A stretch of 64,000 nucleotides of DNA from Candidatus Butyricicoccus avistercoris (GTDB lineage: Bacteria > Bacillota > Clostridia > Oscillospirales > Butyricicoccaceae): NCBI GenBank assembly GCA_019113005.1, contig DXIE01000035.1, forward strand, positions 1 to 64,000, written 5' to 3'. How positions within the stretch are numbered: position 1 is the stretch's first letter; the number at the start of each line of letters is the position of its first letter. This document shows, piece after piece, positions 1 through 8,190 of the stretch. Under the pieces are notes generated by a model. That model was not told where the DNA came from. It was given only the letters and a program-made list of their open reading frames with translations, and ran no database searches. The position numbers were made by a program, and so were the translations under genes.

Positions 1-185
1 GCACTTTCAAGCATATCAGAAGATATACGAGTATCTTTACCTATAAGTAATTTAGCTTTACCGCCTTGTTTTTGCTCTTGACTCAAAAGATAAGCCGCAG
101 CAGCACCGATTTTAAAAGCTAGCATTGCATCAAGTTCTATGTTAGCAACGCCACGAACACCATCTGTTCCAAAATATTTTCCCAA
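1..185 (-). CDS. glmM: Phosphoglucosamine mutase, N-terminal part (runs off the window)
   Basis: Only the first ~61 codons are present. The product would convert glucosamine-6-phosphate to glucosamine-1-phosphate in the cytoplasm, for UDP-GlcNAc and peptidoglycan synthesis. The N-terminus [14 protein letters not shown] is diagnostic of bacterial GlmM, and a [10 protein letters not shown] segment (substrate-loop region) follows near the window edge. The active-site serine loop lies beyond the edge. I chose a TTG start at 185-183: an AAGGTG ribosome binding site sits 6 bases upstream, and the family begins exactly at MGKYFGTDG. It lies 50 bases downstream of ruvB on the same strand, so it is probably the distal gene of the lexA-recG-ruvCAB operon. 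Confidence 0.9.
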   Translation of the reverse strand, partial: MGKYFGTDGVRGVANIELDAMLAFKIGAAAAYLLSQEQKQGGKAKLLIGKDTRISSDMLES

Positions 186-235
186 AATAAACACCTTGCC
201 TTATTTGTTAAGTAGGCACTGGAAAAACTAAGATT

Positions 236-1276
236 TTATAATCTTAATTGACCGTCTGCTGTTTCCATTTTCAAATGCTCATATGCACGAAGTGTGGCAC
301 ATCTACCACGTTGTGTGCGGTTTAAAAAGCCGATTTGCATTAAATATGGCTCATAGACGTCTTCCAGTGTAATCGCTTCTTCTCCGATAGTGGCCGCCAG
401 TGTTTCAAGACCTACTGGGCCACCATTATAATTGAGAATAATGCTTTCAAGCATTCTGCGGTCGATATTATCAAGCCCTAATGGGTCAATACCAAGGGCA
501 GTAAGTGCCATATCAGCCGCTTCAGCTGTTATTGTTCCATCTCCTTTGACTTGTGCGAAATCACGCACACGACGAAGTAAACGGTTTGCAATACGAGGTG
601 TACCACGAGAACGTTTTGCGATTTCTAAAGCACCATCATAACGGCTGTGTACACCTAAAATTCCCGCTGAACGAGTTACAATTTTCTCTAAATCCTCTGG
701 TGAATAAAGCTCAAGTCTTAGCATAACACCAAATCTATCTCTCAGCGGAGAAGTGAGTTGACCTGCTCTAGTTGTTGCACCTATAAGCGTAAACTTTGGC
801 AAATCAAGTCTTATAGACCTTGCACTAGGCCCTTTTCCGATGATAATATCCAGTACACCGTCCTCCATAGCGGGATATAAAATCTCCTCTACACTGCGGT
901 TTAATCTATGGATTTCATCAATGAATAAAATATCATTCTCACTTAAATTTGTCAATAGAGCAGCTAAATCTCCCGCTTTTTCTATTGCAGGACCAGAAGT
1001 AATTCTTAGGTTTACACCCATTTCATTGGCGATTATTCCAGCGAGAGTTGTTTTGCCGAGTCCTGGAGGGCCATAAAGCAGTGTATGGTCAAGTGGCTCA
1101 TTTCTTTGTTTTGCTGCCTCTATGAATATTTTTAAATTTTCTTTTACTGCGGTTTGACCAATATATTCGTCCATAAATTTAGGACGAAGTGAATTTTCGG
1201 TGTCCTCATTTTTAAGCTGATGACTTGAAACAATGCGTTCATCATCAGCCATGCCGCCTGAAAACTCAATGCTCAA
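236..1276 (-). CDS. ruvB: Holliday junction branch migration ATPase RuvB
   Basis: RuvB is the hexameric AAA+ motor that drives branch migration of RuvA-bound Holliday junctions during recombinational repair. The 346-residue protein carries Walker [10 protein letters not shown] (about 69-77), Walker B/DEIH (about 120-123), a sensor/arginine-finger region with [17 protein letters not shown], and the C-terminal winged-helix domain ending in [14 protein letters not shown]. The start is TTG at 1276 with AAGGAAG seven bases upstream; the next Met (codon 9) has no good ribosome binding site. It follows ruvA by 12 bases, giving the usual ruvC-ruvA-ruvB order. Length is normal for the family. Confidence 0.98.
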   Translation of the reverse strand: MSIEFSGGMADDERIVSSHQLKNEDTENSLRPKFMDEYIGQTAVKENLKIFIEAAKQRNEPLDHTLLYGPPGLGKTTLAGIIANEMGVNLRITSGPAIEKAGDLAALLTNLSENDILFIDEIHRLNRSVEEILYPAMEDGVLDIIIGKGPSARSIRLDLPKFTLIGATTRAGQLTSPLRDRFGVMLRLELYSPEDLEKIVTRSAGILGVHSRYDGALEIAKRSRGTPRIANRLLRRVRDFAQVKGDGTITAEAADMALTALGIDPLGLDNIDRRMLESIILNYNGGPVGLETLAATIGEEAITLEDVYEPYLMQIGFLNRTQRGRCATLRAYEHLKMETADGQLRL

Positions 1277-1288
1277 TTTTTCACTTCC

Positions 1289-1897
1289 TTACTGCATTGC
1301 TAATTTTTTTAGACAATAACGGATAATACTTTCAGCGTCCATATCTTCAGAGTTTAAGCCTTCCATTGCCTTAAACGCCTCTGCTTGAGAGTAGCCAAGC
1401 ACCATAAGAGCAGCTACTGCCTCTTGTATATGGTTTATACCGCCCTTTTCAGGCATAACAATATTTTTACCTGCTGAAGCTGCGGTTTCAAGCTGCCCTT
1501 TGCTCATTTTATCTCGAAGCTCTAAAACAATTCTCTGAGCGATTTTTTTGCCAATGCCTTGAGCCTGAGTTAGTAGTTTTTCATCTTCTGTAATAATTGC
1601 AAGTGCAAGCTGTGAAGGCGGAGCGACTGACAAAATAGACAGTGCTGCCTTTGGCCCTACACCCGAAACACTTGTTAGCATTTTATAACAATTTAACTCC
1701 TCTTGGTCAGAAAAGCCATAAAGCTCAAAAATGTCCTCTCTAACGTGCAAGCAAGTATAAAGCCTTGCTTTTTCGCCCATTTGTATATTAGATAGCGTAT
1801 TTTGCGATGTGTGACAGGCATAACCCACGCCACCGCAATCAATTACAGCTAAACCTTGCTCAACATGAGCTACTAATCCTTCTACATAATAAAACAT
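1289..1897 (-). CDS. ruvA: Holliday junction DNA-binding protein RuvA
   Basis: RuvA tetramers bind the four-way junction and load RuvB. The 202-residue protein has the N-terminal OB-fold (MFYYVEGLVAHVE..., about 1-62). The paired helix-hairpin-helix domain follows, with GVGPKAALSILS and GIGKKIAQRIVLELRDK (about 78-135). The C-terminal UBA-like domain that contacts RuvB comes last (about 150-200, ending EDMDAESIIRYCLKKLA). The ATG follows the ruvC stop directly, with an AGGAG-type site inside the end of ruvC, which indicates translational coupling. Nothing is unusual. Confidence 0.97.
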   Translation of the reverse strand: MFYYVEGLVAHVEQGLAVIDCGGVGYACHTSQNTLSNIQMGEKARLYTCLHVREDIFELYGFSDQEELNCYKMLTSVSGVGPKAALSILSVAPPSQLALAIITEDEKLLTQAQGIGKKIAQRIVLELRDKMSKGQLETAASAGKNIVMPEKGGINHIQEAVAALMVLGYSQAEAFKAMEGLNSEDMDAESIIRYCLKKLAMQ

Positions 1898-2398
1898 TTA
1901 ATTTATTCTCCTGTTTTCCCAAATATTACTCCTTTTGGAGTGACCATGACAAATTGCAACTGCAAGTGCATCTGCTGCATCATCAGGTTTTGGAGTTTTA
2001 GTAAGCCCTAACATGGACTTTGTCATTTCCATCATTTGTTTTTTCTCTGCCCTGCCATAACCTGTAACAGATTGTTTAATCTGAAGTGGTGTATATGAGT
2101 TAGGCATCAGTCCCTTTTGTGCAAGAGCGAGCAAAATAACACCTCTTGCCTGAGCTACTTGAATACCTGTTGTGATATTGGTATTAAAAAACAGTTCTTC
2201 AACCGCAACATCATCTGGGTGAAAAGTATCAATAATAGTGCATAAATCATCATAAATTTCACATAACCTGTGATGCATAGGCTGACCTGCTTTGGTTGTT
2301 ATTGCACCATACTGGATAGGTGTAAATTTTCTTCCATCATATTTTACAACGCCGTAGCCAACTATTGCATAACCAGGGTCTAGTCCAAGAATAATCAA
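1898..2398 (-). CDS. ruvC: Crossover junction endodeoxyribonuclease RuvC
   Basis: RuvC is the dimeric, Mg2+-dependent resolvase that cuts Holliday junctions. The four acidic catalytic residues are recognisable: D in ILGLDPG, E in VAVEELFF, and the DAAD pair in PKPDDAADALAVA. I place the start at TTG 2398, because AGAAGGG lies 10 bases upstream and the protein then begins close to the family's ILGLDPG strand. A GTG four codons earlier (2410) overlaps the ribosome binding site itself and is less likely. The product is about 166 residues, normal for RuvC. It sits between recG (21 bases upstream) and ruvA (adjacent). Confidence 0.95.
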   Translation of the reverse strand: MIILGLDPGYAIVGYGVVKYDGRKFTPIQYGAITTKAGQPMHHRLCEIYDDLCTIIDTFHPDDVAVEELFFNTNITTGIQVAQARGVILLALAQKGLMPNSYTPLQIKQSVTGYGRAEKKQMMEMTKSMLGLTKTPKPDDAADALAVAICHGHSKRSNIWENRRIN

Positions 2399-2419
2399 AT
2401 ATATTTTCACCCTTCTATT

Positions 2420-4453
2420 TTAATTAAAGTTTCCTCCTGTTACTTCAAACATACGCTCTATTCTGTTTTTTAGCACAGGATAATTTTCTAAATTTTCATC
2501 ATTATTTAATATAATTTCCGCCTCATAGCGAGCTTGCTCCATAGCCTGCATATCGGATATAATATCCACATTTTTAAGTGTAGGCAAACCATGCTGACGG
2601 TTGCCAAAGAAATCACCAGGGCCACGCTGTGCAAGGTCAGCTCTTGCGACTTCAAAACCATCATTTGTTTGGGTTAAAATGCCAAGTCTTTGTTTTGCCA
2701 TTAAGCTTTTATCCGCACCAAAGAAAATACAATATGATTTTCTATTGCCACGACCGACACGACCTCTAAGCTGATGAAGCTGAGAAAGACCAAATCTATC
2801 TGCATCTTCAACCACCATCAGCGAGGCATTAGGCACATTTACACCGACTTCAATAACCGTAGTCGATACTAAAATATCCAGTTTACCGCTTGCAAATAAC
2901 TCCATAACATTTTCTTTTTCTGATGGTTTCATTTTGCCATGAAGTACGCCTATTCTTCTGTGTGGAAACACCTTAGCAAGTGATTTTGCATAGTTTTCGG
3001 TGTTTTTGAGCATAAGCTCACCTTCTTCAACAAGTGGACACACAACATAAACTTGACCACCAGTTAAAATTTGCTTTTCCATAAAACCAAATACACGCCT
3101 ACGCATTTTTTCTCCGACTGCATAAGTTTCGACTGGAGTTCTGTTTGGTGGAAGTTCATCTATAATTGACACGTCTAAATCACCATACATAATGAGTGCA
3201 AGTGTGCGAGGAATAGGAGTAGCAGACATAACAAGAGTATGAGGGTGGTCGCCCTTTTCTCTGAGCATTGCCCTCTGATTTACACCAAAACGATGTTGTT
3301 CATCGGCTACAACCGCACCAAGTCTAGCAAATTTAACACCTTTTTGAATAAGTGCATGTGTACCTATTACAACACTTCCAGTACCATTTTCTATTTTTTC
3401 AAGTGCCTCACGCTTTATTTTAGCTCCCATAGAGCCTGTTAAAATAACCGTTTGTATACCAAGTTTTGCAAAAATAGGTGCAAGTGACTGCTCATGCTGT
3501 GAGGCTAATATTTCAGTAGGTGCCATAACAGCGGCTTGATATCCATTTTTAACCGCAAGCATACAAAGAGCTGCTGCAACTGCTGTTTTACCAGAACCAA
3601 CATCGCCCTGTATTAGTCTATTCATTGGTTTGCCAGACTTAACATCTTTTATTAAATCGCTTACCGCCCTAATTTGAGCATTAGTTGGTTTAAACCCAAT
3701 TAAATTCCAAAAATCGTCAAGGTCTGTATTTTTAAACACAACTCCTTGTTCATGTTTTCTGTGCTGTTTCATTTGATTTAGTCCACAACAAAGCAAAAAA
3801 AGTTCTTCAAACACAATACGTCTGCGAGCATTTGCTATATCGTCCATAGTTTGCGGTCTGTGAATTTGGCTTATAGCCTTATCAAGTGGCAATAAATTAT
3901 ATTTTTCCAAAACAGCATTGGGTATTGGGTCATTATCCTTTGGAAATTCACAATCTAAAGCATCATGACTTAATTTTTCAAAATCATATTGTGAAATGCC
4001 CGCTGTAAGTGGATAAACAGGCACAATTTTCCCCTTTGTATTCTCATCACATTTTTCATGCACAGGTGATGTCATAGTAAGTCTGTTTCCATACTCTTGC
4101 ACACGACCATAGAACAAATACTCTGCACCACGTCTAAGAAGTGCCGCAGCATATTTGTTATTAAAATAAGTTATTTCAAGTGTACCTGTATCATCGTAGA
4201 CCGTACATTTTGTAATATCCATTCCGTTTCTGATATGTTTTACACTTGGCTCAGTGCCAACAATCGCACGAATGGTCATTTTTTCGCCTTCTACAAGCTC
4301 TGATATAGGCGTAATATGTGTTCTATCCTCATAATCTCTTGGATAGGTATTCAAAACATCTTCTAAGGTATGAATATTTAGTTTTTCAAGTAATTTAGCT
4401 TTTTTAGGGCCTATACCTTTTGTATAGCATACATTATCAGTCAGTTTTTTCAT
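2420..4453 (-). CDS. recG: ATP-dependent DNA helicase RecG
   Basis: RecG is the monomeric superfamily-2 translocase that remodels stalled forks, R-loops and D-loops. The 677-residue protein contains an N-terminal helix-hairpin-helix-like KGIGPKKAKLLEKL and an OB-fold wedge domain (about 55-150). Motor motifs follow: Walker A GDVGSGKT (283-290), DEQHRFG motif II (384-390) and SATPIPRTLAL motif III (about 410). The second helicase domain has STTVIEVGVNVPNA and QLRGRVGRG, and the TRG-type motif and C-terminus are complete. The gene starts 20 bases after lexA and is almost certainly co-transcribed with it, placing RecG directly under SOS control. In many Firmicutes recG instead follows the yloU-yloV pair; here that pair is divergent from it. 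Confidence 0.97.
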   Translation of the reverse strand: MKKLTDNVCYTKGIGPKKAKLLEKLNIHTLEDVLNTYPRDYEDRTHITPISELVEGEKMTIRAIVGTEPSVKHIRNGMDITKCTVYDDTGTLEITYFNNKYAAALLRRGAEYLFYGRVQEYGNRLTMTSPVHEKCDENTKGKIVPVYPLTAGISQYDFEKLSHDALDCEFPKDNDPIPNAVLEKYNLLPLDKAISQIHRPQTMDDIANARRRIVFEELFLLCCGLNQMKQHRKHEQGVVFKNTDLDDFWNLIGFKPTNAQIRAVSDLIKDVKSGKPMNRLIQGDVGSGKTAVAAALCMLAVKNGYQAAVMAPTEILASQHEQSLAPIFAKLGIQTVILTGSMGAKIKREALEKIENGTGSVVIGTHALIQKGVKFARLGAVVADEQHRFGVNQRAMLREKGDHPHTLVMSATPIPRTLALIMYGDLDVSIIDELPPNRTPVETYAVGEKMRRRVFGFMEKQILTGGQVYVVCPLVEEGELMLKNTENYAKSLAKVFPHRRIGVLHGKMKPSEKENVMELFASGKLDILVSTTVIEVGVNVPNASLMVVEDADRFGLSQLHQLRGRVGRGNRKSYCIFFGADKSLMAKQRLGILTQTNDGFEVARADLAQRGPGDFFGNRQHGLPTLKNVDIISDMQAMEQARYEAEIILNNDENLENYPVLKNRIERMFEVTGGNFN

Positions 4454-4473
4454 ATTACTCTCACATTAAAACT

Positions 4474-5070
4474 TTAAACATAATAGTCACGGTAAACAGC
4501 GGTTACAACTCCTAAAATTGAGCAATTTTCACCATTTATAGGTGGATAGTTTTCATTTTCTGGCATAAGCCAAACTTCGCCATGCTGTAAAAGCAGACGT
4601 TTACAAGTTGCCTCATCTTCGATTAGAGCGACAACTATTTGCCCATTTCTAGCCGTTTGCTGTCTGCGAACGATAATAATATCACCGTCCATAATTCCCG
4701 CACCAATCATAGATTCACCGTTTATTCTTAATGCAAAATGCTCATGACCTGAAGATGCATTTTCATAAGGTATGTAACCTTCCACTTGCTCAACAGCAAG
4801 TGCAGGCATACCAGCGGTGACTCTGCCGAGTATAGGCACTCTAGGGGTCATAGTCGCACCACCTCTAACTGAAAGAGAACGTGTTCGACCATCGTCACGC
4901 TGAAGATATCCAAGCTCACGCAATCTTTTTATATGACAGTGAACAGTAGATGGTGAGCGAAGTCCAACTTCGTTACAAATTTCACGCACAGATGGCGGAT
5001 AACCCTGTTTGAGTGTAAATTCATTTATATAATCTAAAATACGTTTTTGTTTTTCGGTTAGTGGTTTCAT
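4474..5070 (-). CDS. lexA: SOS repressor LexA
   Basis: LexA represses the DNA-damage regulon and is inactivated by RecA-stimulated self-cleavage. The N-terminal winged helix-turn-helix is seen at 1-65 (PPSVREICNEVGLRSPSTVHCHIKRL). The Ala-Gly cleavage site is A86-G87 in GRVTAGMP. The Ser/Lys dyad is S120 (INGESM) and K157 (EATCKRL). At 198 residues the length is typical. AGGAGGT lies 7 bases before the ATG. It heads the leftward recG-ruvCAB operon and has a LexA-like palindrome over its own promoter, so autoregulation is expected. Confidence 0.97.
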   Translation of the reverse strand: MKPLTEKQKRILDYINEFTLKQGYPPSVREICNEVGLRSPSTVHCHIKRLRELGYLQRDDGRTRSLSVRGGATMTPRVPILGRVTAGMPALAVEQVEGYIPYENASSGHEHFALRINGESMIGAGIMDGDIIIVRRQQTARNGQIVVALIEDEATCKRLLLQHGEVWLMPENENYPPINGENCSILGVVTAVYRDYYV

Positions 5071-5143
5071 GTTATTTACCTCCTAAACAGCATAGAAAAC
5101 ACTAAAAAATCTATCTTTTTTTATTATAACTCTATTTTATAAT

Positions 5144-5172
5144 ATTATATTGCATGATATAATAAATTGCAA
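5144..5172 (-). promoter_or_regulatory. Sigma-A promoter of lexA-recG-ruvCAB
   Basis: Read on the minus strand, TTGCAA (5172-5167) and a perfect TATAAT (5149-5144) are separated by 17 bases. Transcription would start about 70 bases upstream of the lexA ATG. No other -35/-10 pair of similar quality is visible in this intergenic region in this direction. Confidence 0.75.
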
Positions 5173-5183
5173 ACATTTGTTTG
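5170..5183. promoter_or_regulatory. Probable LexA box
   Basis: The 14-base element CAAACATTTGTTTG has perfect CAAAC/GTTTG arms around a 4-base centre. This is a close variant of the Gram-positive LexA operator (CGAAC-N4-GTTCG). It overlaps the -35 element of the lexA promoter by three bases, where repressor would block RNA polymerase. The C-to-A and C-to-T changes from the Bacillus consensus are symmetric in the two arms. Confidence 0.65.
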
Positions 5184-5225
5184 ATATTTTTTACTATGAT
5201 AAATATGTGTTTTTTGAAAATTTTC

Positions 5226-5254
5226 TTGTGCTAAGTGTAAAAATGTTATAGAAT
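5226..5254 (+). promoter_or_regulatory. Promoter of the yloU-like / fakA-like pair
   Basis: TTGTGC (5226-5231) and TAGAAT (5249-5254) are separated by 17 bases, ending 42 bases upstream of the first ATG. The -35 is imperfect. This promoter is divergent from that of lexA and 43 bases away from the LexA-like box. Confidence 0.55.
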
Positions 5255-5296
5255 AAAAGCAGTATAAAATACATTTAGCTTCAGGGAGGACTCTTC

Positions 5297-5647
5297 ATGA
5301 CTATTCATACTGACTTAGGATATATCGAAATCACACAGGAAGTCATTGCTGATATTGCAGGATATGCTGCATCGTCCTGTTTTGGTGTAAAAGGCATGAC
5401 TGTTCGCTCGGTATCTGACGGGCTTGCTCATATTTTACGTCTTGAAAATCAACGTCGTGGCGTAAAAGTGCGTGAGGCTGAAGATGGCGGTGTAAATATT
5501 GATTTGCATATTGCAGTGGAGCATGGAATAAATATAACTTCTGTTTGTCGCTCTATGATTCAAGAAGTACGCTATCATGTTGAACGTCTTACTGGTGTAG
5601 ATGTAAAAAATGTTGATATTTATGTAGAAAGCATCAGAACAGACTGA
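5297..5647 (+). CDS. Asp23/Gls24 family protein (YloU-like)
   Basis: This 116-residue protein belongs to the Asp23/Gls24 (DUF322) family, small proteins linked to cell-envelope homeostasis in Gram-positive bacteria. Family features are the N-terminal GYIEITQEVIADIAGYAASSCFGVKGM and the C-terminal VERLTGVDVKNVDIYVE. There is no signal peptide or membrane segment. The start has AGGGAGG seven bases upstream. The next gene begins 31 bases later and encodes the DAK2-domain partner, the widely conserved yloU-yloV arrangement. The precise biochemical role is unknown. Confidence 0.9.
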   Translation: MTIHTDLGYIEITQEVIADIAGYAASSCFGVKGMTVRSVSDGLAHILRLENQRRGVKVREAEDGGVNIDLHIAVEHGINITSVCRSMIQEVRYHVERLTGVDVKNVDIYVESIRTD

Positions 5648-5678
5648 GTTTCAATTTAGTAAGGAGAAATTTATAAAA

Positions 5679-7319
5679 ATGACAGAGCAAAAACTCAACG
5701 GCTCACTTTTCCAGTCAATGGTAATACAAGGTGCATATGCTATTGCTGATAAAAAAGAGCGAGCAAATGAACTGAATGTTTTTCCTGTACCAGATGGAGA
5801 TACAGGCACAAATATGGCTATGACTATGTCAGCGGCTATAAAAGAACTGGAAAAACTTCATGAGCCAACTCTTGCAAAAGCAGCAGAAACAACAGCTTCT
5901 GCCCTGCTTCGTGGTGCAAGAGGTAATTCAGGTGTTATTCTTTCCCTTCTGTTTCGTGGAATGGCTAAAAAACTCAAAACTCAAACTGAGGCAACAGGAC
6001 GAGATTTTGCACTTGCCATGCGTGAAGGCGTAGATGCGGCTTATAAAGCGGTAATGAAACCAGCAGAAGGAACTATCTTAACCGTCTCAAGAGTTTCTGC
6101 ACAATATGCGGTTGAACATTGTCAGGCTGAGCCTGACCTTTCAGTTGCCGATGTTTTTGACGCAATTTTAGAGCGTGGTCAAACCGCTTTAGCCGAAACC
6201 AAACAGCAAAACCCTGTGCTTGCAAAAGCTGATGTGGTTGATGCGGGTGCTTTTGGGCTGCTCACCATTTTAGAAGGCATGCGTGATGCATTTTTAGGCA
6301 TTAAGCATGAATATGCAAATGCTTCTACCGAAGAAAATACTTCTGCTGATTTTTCTGCAATATCTGATGAGGATATAACCTTCACATATTGCACAGAAAT
6401 TATTGCACAGCGTCTTAATAAAGGCAGAAATATCAGCAGACTGCGTGGTATTTTAAGTGAAATCGGTGACAGCCTTGTTGTTGTTGATGATGATGAAATA
6501 GTTAAGGTGCATGTGCATACAGACCAACCAAACAAGGTGCTTGAGGAGGGTCTAAAGTTTGGTCCACTTCTCACCGTTAAAATCGAAAACATGCGAGAGC
6601 AGCACACCGCAAAGGTTATTGAAAGCACAGAACCTAAAAAACGTGTTATAAAAGAGCCTGAGCGTAAATATGGTTTTGTTGCAGTTGCTGCGGGCGATGG
6701 CTTAAAAGATGTGTTTACAGATTTAGGCTGTGATGTTGTTGTTCAAGGTGGTCAGACAATGAACCCTTCTACAAATGACATTCTCTATGCTATTGATGAA
6801 ACGCCAGCAGAAGTGGTTTTTGTATTCCCTAATAACAAAAATATTATCATGGCAGCTGAACAAACAATAGAACTGTCTGATAAAAAAGTTATTGTTATTC
6901 CAACTCGCAACATTCCACAGGGTATGTCTGCAATTTTAGCTTTTGACCCATATGGTGAAACCGAAGATAATATTGCTGCAATGACCGAGGCTTTCCAGTT
7001 GGTAACTTCTGGTCAGTTAACTTATGCGGCAAGAAACTCAGAGTTTGACGGCAAAAAAATCAAAGAGGGTGAATATCTCTCTCTTTGTGAGGGCAAGCTA
7101 TGTGCAAACACCAAAAAACCACTTGATGCTATGAAAAAGCTCGCAAAAGAAATGGTTAAACCAGACCATGCTTTTGCTACTGTTATCTATGGCGAGGGTG
7201 TTTCTGAGGAAGATGCAAACAAGGTTGCAGAGCTTTTCAAGAAAGAAAATCATGGTCTTGAAATAAGCGTTGTTTATGGTGGTCAACCAGTTTATTATTA
7301 CATTGTTTCGGTAGAATAA
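5679..7319 (+). CDS. DAK2-domain fatty-acid kinase-like protein (YloV/FakA)
   Basis: This 546-residue protein matches the YloV/FakA family: an N-terminal DAK2 (dihydroxyacetone-kinase-like) nucleotide-binding domain, a middle domain and a C-terminal DegV-like region. In Staphylococcus, FakA phosphorylates fatty acids presented by FakB. The Mg-ATP loop NVFPVPDGDTGTNM is at 34-47 with its key aspartates at D39 and D41, and the GARGNSGVILSLLFRG loop is near 79-94. The C-terminus (from about 320) includes an SVVYGGQPVYYYIVSVE ending typical of the family. No fakB-like gene lies next to it. AAGGAG lies upstream of the ATG. It ends at a strong terminator. Confidence 0.9.
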   Translation: MTEQKLNGSLFQSMVIQGAYAIADKKERANELNVFPVPDGDTGTNMAMTMSAAIKELEKLHEPTLAKAAETTASALLRGARGNSGVILSLLFRGMAKKLKTQTEATGRDFALAMREGVDAAYKAVMKPAEGTILTVSRVSAQYAVEHCQAEPDLSVADVFDAILERGQTALAETKQQNPVLAKADVVDAGAFGLLTILEGMRDAFLGIKHEYANASTEENTSADFSAISDEDITFTYCTEIIAQRLNKGRNISRLRGILSEIGDSLVVVDDDEIVKVHVHTDQPNKVLEEGLKFGPLLTVKIENMREQHTAKVIESTEPKKRVIKEPERKYGFVAVAAGDGLKDVFTDLGCDVVVQGGQTMNPSTNDILYAIDETPAEVVFVFPNNKNIIMAAEQTIELSDKKVIVIPTRNIPQGMSAILAFDPYGETEDNIAAMTEAFQLVTSGQLTYAARNSEFDGKKIKEGEYLSLCEGKLCANTKKPLDAMKKLAKEMVKPDHAFATVIYGEGVSEEDANKVAELFKKENHGLEISVVYGGQPVYYYIVSVE

Positions 7320-7328
7320 AAGATTTTT

Positions 7329-7354
7329 AGGCAGGGATTTTTTCTTCCCTGCCT
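7329..7354 (+). terminator. Rho-independent terminator after the fakA-like gene
   Basis: A 9-bp perfect stem, AGGCAGGGA paired with TCCCTGCCT around a T-rich loop, starts 10 bases after the stop codon and is followed by a T-rich stretch (atcgtttgtttt). Confidence 0.85.
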
Positions 7355-7390
7355 ATCGTTTGTTTTAAATATAATATAAAAAGGTGAATT

Positions 7391-8023
7391 ATGTCTATTT
7401 TCGATATTTTTGCAAAGCTTGAAAAAGAGCGTGAGGTAAAATCAAATGAGCCAATAAACTGGCTCATAGTAGGTCTTGGCAATACTGGTTCAAAATTTGA
7501 CGGCACAAGACACAATGCAGGTTTTAGAGCATTGGAGCGTTACTGCGAACAAACAGGCGTTAAAATTGATAAAATGAAATTTAAATCTCTTATTGGTGAA
7601 ACAACCCTTACGGGCAAGCGTGTTTTGCTTATGAAACCGCAAACTTTTATGAATTTATCGGGCGAAGCTGTTAGAGATGCTGCTAACTTCTATAAAATAG
7701 AGCCTCAAAACATTATTGTTTTATCAGATGATATTTCGCTTGATGTTGGACGTATTCGTGTAAGAGCTAAAGGCTCTGCTGGCGGTCAAAACGGCTTAAA
7801 AAATATTATTTATCATTTAAATTCAGAGGATTTCCCACGAGTTAAAATTGGTGTAGGTGCAAAACCTCATAAAGATTATGATTTAGCCGATTGGGTGCTT
7901 TCAAAATTTACCGCTGATGAGCAAGAAAATATTAATAAAGCTTGTGATAATGCTATGAAAGCTGCTGAACAAATAATCAGCGGTGGTGTTCAAAGTGCAG
8001 CTAATAAATTTAACGGAAAATAA
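7391..8023 (+). CDS. pth: Peptidyl-tRNA hydrolase
   Basis: Pth releases peptides from peptidyl-tRNAs that drop off ribosomes. The core begins at LIVGLGNTG (N31) with the catalytic histidine at H41 in TRHNAGF. KPQTFMNLSG and the conserved GSAGGQNGLKNI, with catalytic Asp and Asn in the usual order, follow. The 210-residue length includes a ~22-residue N-terminal extension before the first strand. The start is supported by AAGGTG seven bases upstream of the ATG. The gene lies alone between two terminators, so it may have its own weak promoter. Confidence 0.96.
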   Translation: MSIFDIFAKLEKEREVKSNEPINWLIVGLGNTGSKFDGTRHNAGFRALERYCEQTGVKIDKMKFKSLIGETTLTGKRVLLMKPQTFMNLSGEAVRDAANFYKIEPQNIIVLSDDISLDVGRIRVRAKGSAGGQNGLKNIIYHLNSEDFPRVKIGVGAKPHKDYDLADWVLSKFTADEQENINKACDNAMKAAEQIISGGVQSAANKFNGK

Positions 8024-8035
8024 CATATAAACTTT

Positions 8036-8060
8036 AACCCTCATATACATTATGAGGGTT
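8036..8060 (+). terminator. Rho-independent terminator after pth
   Basis: A perfect 10-bp stem, AACCCTCATA with TATGAGGGTT around a 5-base loop, begins 13 bases after the pth stop and is followed by AATTTTTT. Confidence 0.9.
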
Positions 8061-8121
8061 AATTTTTTGTAAATTTTTCGCAAATATATACACTTCTGAG
8101 GTTTTATTTATAGGCAAATCA

Positions 8122-8150
8122 TTGAAAATCCAGTGATTATGTATTATAAT
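8122..8150 (+). promoter_or_regulatory. Sigma-A promoter of the Ter stress module
   Basis: TTGAAA (8122-8127) and a perfect TATAAT (8145-8150) are separated by 17 bases. The element lies 41 bases before the first gene of the yceG-telA-terD cluster and just downstream of the pth terminator, so it should drive that cluster. Confidence 0.8.
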
Positions 8151-8190
8151 AGTATAAATAATTTTAGTCCTCGAAAGAGAGGCTTTTCAG

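Noticed and set aside
6179..6628. Long open frame antisense to the fakA-like gene
   Set aside because: It is a frame shadow with no ribosome binding site or protein-like composition.
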